This document shows positions 7,281 through 10,734 of a stretch of DNA of 10,734 nt, in pieces (position 1 is the stretch's first letter; each line of letters opens with the position of its first letter). The stretch lies in NCBI GenBank assembly GCA_036558265.1, contig DATBFY010000422.1, positions 1 through 10,734 on the forward strand, read 5' to 3'. A model generated the notes under the pieces. It was not told where the DNA came from. It saw nothing but the letters and a program-made list of their open reading frames with translations, and did no database searches. A program made the translations under genes and the position numbers. Source of the DNA: RYN-433 sp036558265. GTDB lineage: Bacteria > Planctomycetota > Phycisphaerae > Tepidisphaerales > Tepidisphaeraceae.

Positions 7281-7309
7281 TTGCCCGCCATTCGCGTTCC
7301 TGCTATACC
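7281..7309 (+). promoter_or_regulatory. Promoter candidate for the DUF485-symporter pair
   Basis: TTGCCC (7281-7286), a 17-base spacer and TATACC (7304-7309), with a TGC extension directly before the -10 hexamer (7301-7303). The same TGCTATA string is seen in the kinase operon promoter candidate. The expected start of transcription is near 7316, about 37 bases before the ATG at 7353. Confidence 0.5.
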
Positions 7310-7343
7310 TCCTGCGCGCCGCTCACGTCGCCGCGACAGGAGG
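7308..7343 (+). promoter_or_regulatory. Predicted Shine-Dalgarno-masking hairpin before the DUF485 gene
   Basis: CCTCCTG (7308-7314) is the exact reverse complement of CAGGAGG (7337-7343), which contains the ribosome site AGGAGG nine bases before the ATG at 7353. Inside this, CGCG (7315-7318) can pair with CGCG (7332-7335) with a single bulged A, giving an 11-bp stem. The left arm overlaps the -10 box and lies before the predicted transcription start, so only read-through transcripts would contain the full hairpin. Confidence 0.45.
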
Positions 7344-7352
7344 ACTCGACTG

Positions 7353-7625
7353 ATGGCCGCCGCCGCCGCTGACCCGCCGTCCGATCGGCCCCAGCCCGCT
7401 GCGCATGATGCGCACGTCGGACCCAACGCCAGGCTGGGGCTGGTGCTGTTCACCGTGTACTTCGTGCTGTACCTGGGCTTCATGGGCATCGCGACGTTCG
7501 CGCATGAAGCGTTCGCGTCCACCCCCTTCGGGGGCGTGAACCTGGCGATCCTCTACGGCATGGGCCTGATCGTCGCGGCGCTGGTGCTCGCCCTGGTGTA
7601 CCTGCGATTGTGCAAGCCTGAGTAA
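7353..7625 (+). CDS. DUF485 membrane protein (YjcH-like partner of the acetate symporter)
   Basis: A 90-residue inner-membrane protein of the DUF485 family, whose members are commonly encoded directly before ActP-type acetate/cation symporters. The start is set by AGGAGG at 7338-7343; an in-frame upstream ATG at 7281 has no ribosome site and falls inside the promoter. Residues 1-25 are an Ala/Pro-rich cytoplasmic tail; two membrane helices follow at about 29-50 (LGLVLFTVYFVLYLGFMGIATF) and 63-86 (NLAILYGMGLIVAALVLALVYLRL), joined by a loop with the FGGVNLAI turn typical of the family. The next gene starts 17 bases after the stop. The molecular role of DUF485 is not settled; an accessory function for the symporter is inferred from constant gene linkage. 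Confidence 0.85.
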   Translation: MAAAAADPPSDRPQPAAHDAHVGPNARLGLVLFTVYFVLYLGFMGIATFAHEAFASTPFGGVNLAILYGMGLIVAALVLALVYLRLCKPE

Positions 7626-7642
7626 TCCCTCCTTCGGCGCTT

Positions 7643-9409
7643 ATGATCTACCCGGCCTCCCCTCTGGCGATCGCGATCTTCTGCCTGTTCGTCGGCGCGG
7701 TACTGGCGCTGTCGTTCTACCTGGGCGCCCGGGCCAAGAGCGCCCGCGGATATTACGCCGCCCACGGGCAGGTCGGGTGGTTCGTCAACGGGATCGCGTT
7801 CGCGGGGGATTACCTGTCGGCCGCCAGCTTCCTGGGCATCTGCGGGATGATCGCCTTTTACGGGTATGACGGCTTCCTGTACTCGATCGGCTACCTGGCG
7901 GGGTGGATCGTGGCGCTCTTCGTGATCGCCGAGCCGATCAAGCGGCTGGGCAAGTTCACGTTCGCGGACGCGCTGGACGCGCAGTTCCACTCGCGCGGGA
8001 TCAAGCTGACGGCGGCGATCTCGACGCTGATCGTCTCGGTCTTCTACCTGATCCCGCAGATGGTGGGGGCGGGGGCGCTGATCAAGCCGCTGCTGGGCGT
8101 GCGCGACATGCACGTGGCCGGCTTGCTTATCCCGTCGCACGCGGTCGGGGTGGCGCTGGTGGGGGCGGCGGTGATCGTGATCGTGGTGACGGCGGGCATG
8201 GTTTCGACCACCTGGGTGCAGTTCATCAAGGGGTCGCTGCTGGTCTTCTTCTGCACGGTGCTGGTGGTGATGATCCTGAACCGTGGCCTGAAGGTTGCGC
8301 CGCCGAGCGCGCCCCAGGCGATCGTCAAGGCGGACGGTCAGACGCTGATCAACGGCCAGCCTCAATCCGAATCGAACGATCTGCACCCCGTAGGCCGAGT
8401 GCTCGCCCTGCCCAATGGGAAGACGGAAACGGGTCCGCTCGGGCCGGTTGCCTTCCTGCGAACCATCCAGAACTCCACGATCGAGACCTACAAGAAAGTG
8501 ACGGGCGGCAACACGACGACCTTCCAGCCCATCGCCAGCAAAGGGGCGGACCTGCTCACGCCCGGCGGGTACTTCAAGGACATCAAGGCCGGCAACTGGA
8601 AGGGCAGGCTCAACTTCCTCTCGCTGATGCTCGCGCTCTTCTGCGGGACGGCGGCGCTGCCGCACATCCTGATCCGGTACTACACGGTGAAGGATGCCGC
8701 CAGCGCCCGCAAATCGACGCTGGTGGGCATTGCCGCGATCGGGTTCTTTTACGTGCTGACGCTTTACCTGGGACTGGGGGCGATGACCAGCGGCAGCCTG
8801 GATCCGACCGACTCGAACATGTCGGCCCCCCTGTTGGCTCGGAGCTTCAACCCGGTGCTGTTCGCGATCATCAGCGCGATCGCGTTCACGACGGTGCTGG
8901 GGACGGTGTCGGGGCTGATCATCGCGGCAAGCGGCGCGGTCGCCCACGACCTGATGTCCAACTTCCTGCGGATCGAGATGGACGACCACGCGAAGGTGAG
9001 GGCGGGGAAGATCGCATGTGTGGTGATCGGCCTGGTCGCGATCGTGCTGGGGATCGTCTTTCGCGATTTCAACGTCACGTTCCTGGTGGGCTGGGCGTTC
9101 AACATCGCGGCCAGCGCCAATTTGCCGGCGCTGGTGATGCTGCTGTTCTGGCGCGGGACGACGAAGCAGGGCATCACCGCGGCGATCACGGTCGGGGTGC
9201 TGGCGAGCCTGGCGTGGATCCTCTTGAGCGGCGACGCGTACGCGAACCTGTACGGCAAGCCCGCGACGGCCGCGCCGATGCCGTTCAATCAGCCGGGGAT
9301 CGTGACGATCCCGCTGGGGTTTGTGGTGCTGGTGGTGGTGTCGCTGGTGACGGGGGATACGGGGAGGCGGCGGGGAGCTGAGACGGTCGCGGCGCTGGGC
9401 GCGGCGTGA
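7643..9409 (+). CDS. actP: ActP-like acetate/cation symporter (sodium:solute symporter family)
   Basis: A 588-residue inner-membrane transporter of the SSS family, expected to import acetate or a similar short monocarboxylate with a cation. Around thirteen hydrophobic helices are seen. Family-typical segments are AGDYLSAASFLGICGMIAFYG (from residue 54), EPIKRLGKFTFADAL, GTAALPHILIRYYTV (335-349) and the TTVLGTVSGLIIAASGAVAHDL helix. It is longer than Escherichia coli ActP (549 residues) mainly because the loop at about 213-322 is enlarged and polar. I see no Shine-Dalgarno sequence before ATG 7643; the 17-base gap after the DUF485 gene suggests that translation depends on the upstream gene. 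The gene pair DUF485-ActP supports the assignment. Exact substrate remains an inference from family and context. Confidence 0.85.
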   Translation: MIYPASPLAIAIFCLFVGAVLALSFYLGARAKSARGYYAAHGQVGWFVNGIAFAGDYLSAASFLGICGMIAFYGYDGFLYSIGYLAGWIVALFVIAEPIKRLGKFTFADALDAQFHSRGIKLTAAISTLIVSVFYLIPQMVGAGALIKPLLGVRDMHVAGLLIPSHAVGVALVGAAVIVIVVTAGMVSTTWVQFIKGSLLVFFCTVLVVMILNRGLKVAPPSAPQAIVKADGQTLINGQPQSESNDLHPVGRVLALPNGKTETGPLGPVAFLRTIQNSTIETYKKVTGGNTTTFQPIASKGADLLTPGGYFKDIKAGNWKGRLNFLSLMLALFCGTAALPHILIRYYTVKDAASARKSTLVGIAAIGFFYVLTLYLGLGAMTSGSLDPTDSNMSAPLLARSFNPVLFAIISAIAFTTVLGTVSGLIIAASGAVAHDLMSNFLRIEMDDHAKVRAGKIACVVIGLVAIVLGIVFRDFNVTFLVGWAFNIAASANLPALVMLLFWRGTTKQGITAAITVGVLASLAWILLSGDAYANLYGKPATAAPMPFNQPGIVTIPLGFVVLVVVSLVTGDTGRRRGAETVAALGAA

Positions 9410-9425
9410 AAAAGATAGTTTTGCG

Positions 9426-9461
9426 CCCCGAGGTTTTCCCAAGCCTTTTGATGGGAAGGGG
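9426..9461 (+). other. Possible hairpin after the symporter gene
   Basis: TTCCCA (9436-9441) pairs with TGGGAA (9452-9457), loop of ten bases; outside this CCCC (9426-9429) can pair with GGGG (9458-9461), leaving a six-base bulge on the left arm. It begins 17 bases after the stop codon. There is no T-run behind it, so if it ends or protects the transcript it is not a standard intrinsic terminator. Confidence 0.3.
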
Positions 9462-9642
9462 TTACGGATTTTCGGGACGGTGCAAACAGGCCCGGAATCG
9501 ACGCAAAACCGACCTCAATTCGACGCCACGATGTGCGGGATGTTCGCTGCGCGGCATCCGCGAGGCGGCTCGTTGGTCGCGGATCTCCCAAAGCGTTTGC
9601 CTCGGCTTGCTGTGGGTATTCGGTTGTCAAGGAGCGCTTCGT

Positions 9643-9659
9643 GGTGGGCGGAGCCCACC
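9643..9659. repeat. Small palindromic repeat GGTGGGC-GGA-GCCCACC
   Basis: A perfect 7-bp inverted repeat with a 3-base loop, flanked by CGT on the left and CTAC on the right. Elements with this core (GTAGGGTGGGC...GCCCACC on one strand) are, to my knowledge, found scattered between genes in several environmental bacterial groups. Only one copy is in this window. Confidence 0.5.
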
Positions 9660-9678
9660 CTACTTAAGGCGTGGGATT

Positions 9679-9802
9679 GCGCGCCGGTGACGCGCGGGGC
9701 GCCATCAAACTGGCGGGAGGCGGGGTTTTCCTGGGGTTTTGGCTAGAAATATTTTTGATTTTCCCGGTGGAGGGGGTTGCGCCGCGCGCGTCACGGGCGC
9801 GC
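9679..9802. repeat. Imperfect 23-bp inverted repeat pair
   Basis: The arm 9679-9701 and the arm 9780-9802 are reverse complements at 21 of 23 positions (mismatches at positions 5 and 16), sharing a GTGACGC/GCGTCAC core. The 78 bases between them are A/T-richer than the surroundings. The pair ends 27 bases before the -35 box of the VWA gene. It may be a small non-autonomous element or a paired regulator site; the low complexity of GC-rich DNA makes chance a partial explanation. Confidence 0.4.
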
Positions 9803-9828
9803 CACAAAATTGCGGAATACTGCCCCGC

Positions 9829-9857
9829 TTGACTTAGTGTCGTTTATACACTATCAT
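9829..9857 (+). promoter_or_regulatory. Sigma70-like promoter of the VWA gene
   Basis: TTGACT (9829-9834), a spacer of exactly 17 bases and TATCAT (9852-9857); each hexamer matches the consensus at five of six positions. Transcription should start near 9864, giving a leader of about 23 bases with the ribosome site AAAGGAG (9873-9879) seven bases before the ATG. This is the best promoter in the window. Confidence 0.7.
9835..9853. promoter_or_regulatory. Operator candidate between the -35 and -10 boxes
   Basis: TAGTGT and ACACTA form a perfect inverted repeat around CGTTTAT, 19 bp in all. It fills the promoter spacer and reaches the first bases of the -10 box, the usual position for a repressor site. 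The binding protein is unknown; BlaI/MecI-like or other winged-helix repressors use short palindromes of this kind, but the match is not specific. Confidence 0.5.
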
Positions 9858-9886
9858 TTATCCAGCCTGACGAAAGGAGAACGTTC

Positions 9887-10734
9887 ATGGGCAGCGGACG
9901 ATGGTCAGTCGCGACGTATCACCGCCGCGGGGCCGACAAGGCGGCGGCGGGGAAGGACACGTTTGACTACAGTCACGACGCGATGCGGTCGGGAGTCTTG
10001 CGGCCGCACCAGACGCTCGACCCGCGGGGGCTGGGCGTGCGCGAGAGCCGGGACAGCGAGGAGCATCCGGACTCGAACGCGATCATCATCAGCCTGGACG
10101 TGACCGGCTCGATGGACCGGGTGGTACGGGGGATCCACGCGGATTTGCCGCGGCTCTTCGAGCTGCTGGTGGGGCACGACTGCATCCCGCACCCGCAGGT
10201 GATGTTCGCCGCCGTCGGCGATGCCACGTGCGACGCCGTGCCGCTCCAGGTCGGGCAGTTCGAATCGGACAACCGGATGGACCAGAACCTGGAGAACATG
10301 ATCCTGGAAGGCGGCGGGGGCGGGCAGAAGACCGAATCGTACGAGCTGATGCTTTACGTCGCGGCGCGGCACACGGTCACCGACTGCTGGGCCAAGCGGC
10401 AACACAAGGGGTACCTCTTCATGATCGGCGACGAGATGGCGTACGACACGGTCAAGGCGGACCAGGTGCGGCGGCATATCGGTATCGATCCCGGGGCAGA
10501 CGTGCCGATCGACCAGATCATCGATGACGTGCGGCTGCGCTATCACGTGTATTTCGTGATCCCCGGCGGGGCGTCGAACGGGCGGGATCGGGAGGTGATC
10601 GGGTTCTGGAACCGGCACCTGGGGCAGGAGCACGTGCTGCGGCTGGATCATCCGCGCCGGACGTCGGAGTGCATTGCGCGGACGATCGGGATGAACGAGA
10701 AGATGATCGATCATCCCCGGGTGCTTGTGCGATG
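9887..10734 (+). CDS. Uncharacterised cytosolic VWA-type protein (incomplete at right edge)
   Basis: The first 282 codons of a protein with no signal peptide or membrane helix, so it should stay in the cytoplasm. The start is well fixed by AAAGGAG seven bases before ATG 9887. Residues 1-60 are a polar leader (MGSGRWSVATYHRRGADK, then DYSHDAMRSG). A VWA-like fold begins at about 64: NAIIISLDVTGSMD holds a variant metal site D71-x-T73-x-S75, with Thr where Ser is usual. T149 in GGGQKTESYE and D182 in LFMIGDEM are candidates for the other ligands. A Gly run (GGGGGQ) precedes T149. Cysteines and His-rich turns (DATCDAVPLQVGQFES) are characteristic of a bacterial family I recognise only as VWA-containing proteins of unknown function. 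No stop codon is reached. It has its own promoter and is not part of the symporter operon. Function is unknown. Confidence 0.75.
   Translation, partial: MGSGRWSVATYHRRGADKAAAGKDTFDYSHDAMRSGVLRPHQTLDPRGLGVRESRDSEEHPDSNAIIISLDVTGSMDRVVRGIHADLPRLFELLVGHDCIPHPQVMFAAVGDATCDAVPLQVGQFESDNRMDQNLENMILEGGGGGQKTESYELMLYVAARHTVTDCWAKRQHKGYLFMIGDEMAYDTVKADQVRRHIGIDPGADVPIDQIIDDVRLRYHVYFVIPGGASNGRDREVIGFWNRHLGQEHVLRLDHPRRTSECIARTIGMNEKMIDHPRVLVR

Larger units (their letters stand above)
9410..9886. other. Non-coding region between the symporter and the last VWA gene
   Basis: No believable gene is visible here. The stretch holds a hairpin at 9436-9457 soon after the symporter stop, an 8-bp inverted repeat (ATCCGCGA/TCGCGGAT, 9556-9584), a short palindromic repeat at 9643-9659, a long imperfect inverted repeat with arms 9679-9701 and 9780-9802 around an A/T-richer centre, and the promoter of the VWA gene at 9829-9857. 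The density of inverted repeats is much higher than in the other gaps of the window. Confidence 0.6.

Noticed and set aside
7281..7352. Upstream in-frame extension of the DUF485 gene
   Set aside because: It overlaps the promoter candidate, lacks a ribosome site, and would add an Arg-rich tail; ATG 7353 has AGGAGG.
7553..9442. Long open frame on the minus strand (629 codons) opposite the symporter
   Set aside because: It mirrors a transporter with clear membrane helices; its own sequence is almost all Arg, His, Gln and Asp and has no family features.
9480..9746. Small open frame of 88 codons after the symporter
   Set aside because: It has no ribosome site and runs through the palindromic repeat at 9643-9659 and into the inverted repeat arm; no domain is seen.
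9905..10714. Open frame on the minus strand (269 codons) opposite the VWA gene
   Set aside because: The plus strand has a strong promoter, ribosome site and a VWA motif; the minus frame has none of these.

Overview
The window is GC-rich DNA from a Gram-negative bacterium: it encodes an outer-membrane OprB-type porin, a protein with a Sec signal peptide, and a sodium/acetate-type symporter. The gene content (a long VIT-VWA protein ending in a DUF2135 domain, a MASE1 histidine kinase, several families of small interspersed repeats) would suit a planctomycete (Phycisphaerae-like) or a similar environmental lineage. That placement is a low-confidence inference, because there is no rRNA or marker gene in the window.

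Layout. On the minus strand, the left edge holds the N-terminal third of an OprB-family porin (1-499), preceded in its own direction by a stand-alone receiver protein (560-979). A 429-bp intergenic region (980-1408) separates this leftward pair from a rightward two-component operon: a MASE1 membrane histidine kinase (1409-3196), overlapping by ATGA a NarL/FixJ-type response regulator (3193-3828). After 61 bp comes a secreted 1104-residue VIT-VWA-linker-TPR-DUF2135 protein (3890-7204). A 148-bp gap with heptamer repeats, an extended -10 promoter and a predicted Shine-Dalgarno-masking hairpin leads into a DUF485 protein plus ActP-like acetate/cation symporter pair (7353-7625, 7643-9409). A 477-bp non-coding region (9410-9886) carries several inverted repeats and a good sigma70-like promoter with a palindromic operator candidate. 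It leads into an uncharacterised cytosolic VWA protein (9887 to the right edge, incomplete).

How the genes may work together. The kinase has a HisKA_3-type phosphoacceptor His and the NarL-type regulator has an intact receiver and DNA-binding domain, so they are an evident pair. The divergent receiver-only protein closely resembles the receiver of that regulator but has no output domain, so it may take phosphate from the same kinase. Possible regulon members are the adjacent transport genes (porin, acetate symporter) and the VIT-VWA protein. This is inferred from proximity only.

Most unusual points: heptamer-periodic repeats, one of them inside the VIT-VWA coding sequence; a perfect anti-Shine-Dalgarno complement whose position relative to the predicted transcription start would make only read-through mRNA fold shut; a receiver-only regulator paired divergently with a full two-component system; and the last gene, a poorly described metal-site VWA protein with its own palindrome-controlled promoter.
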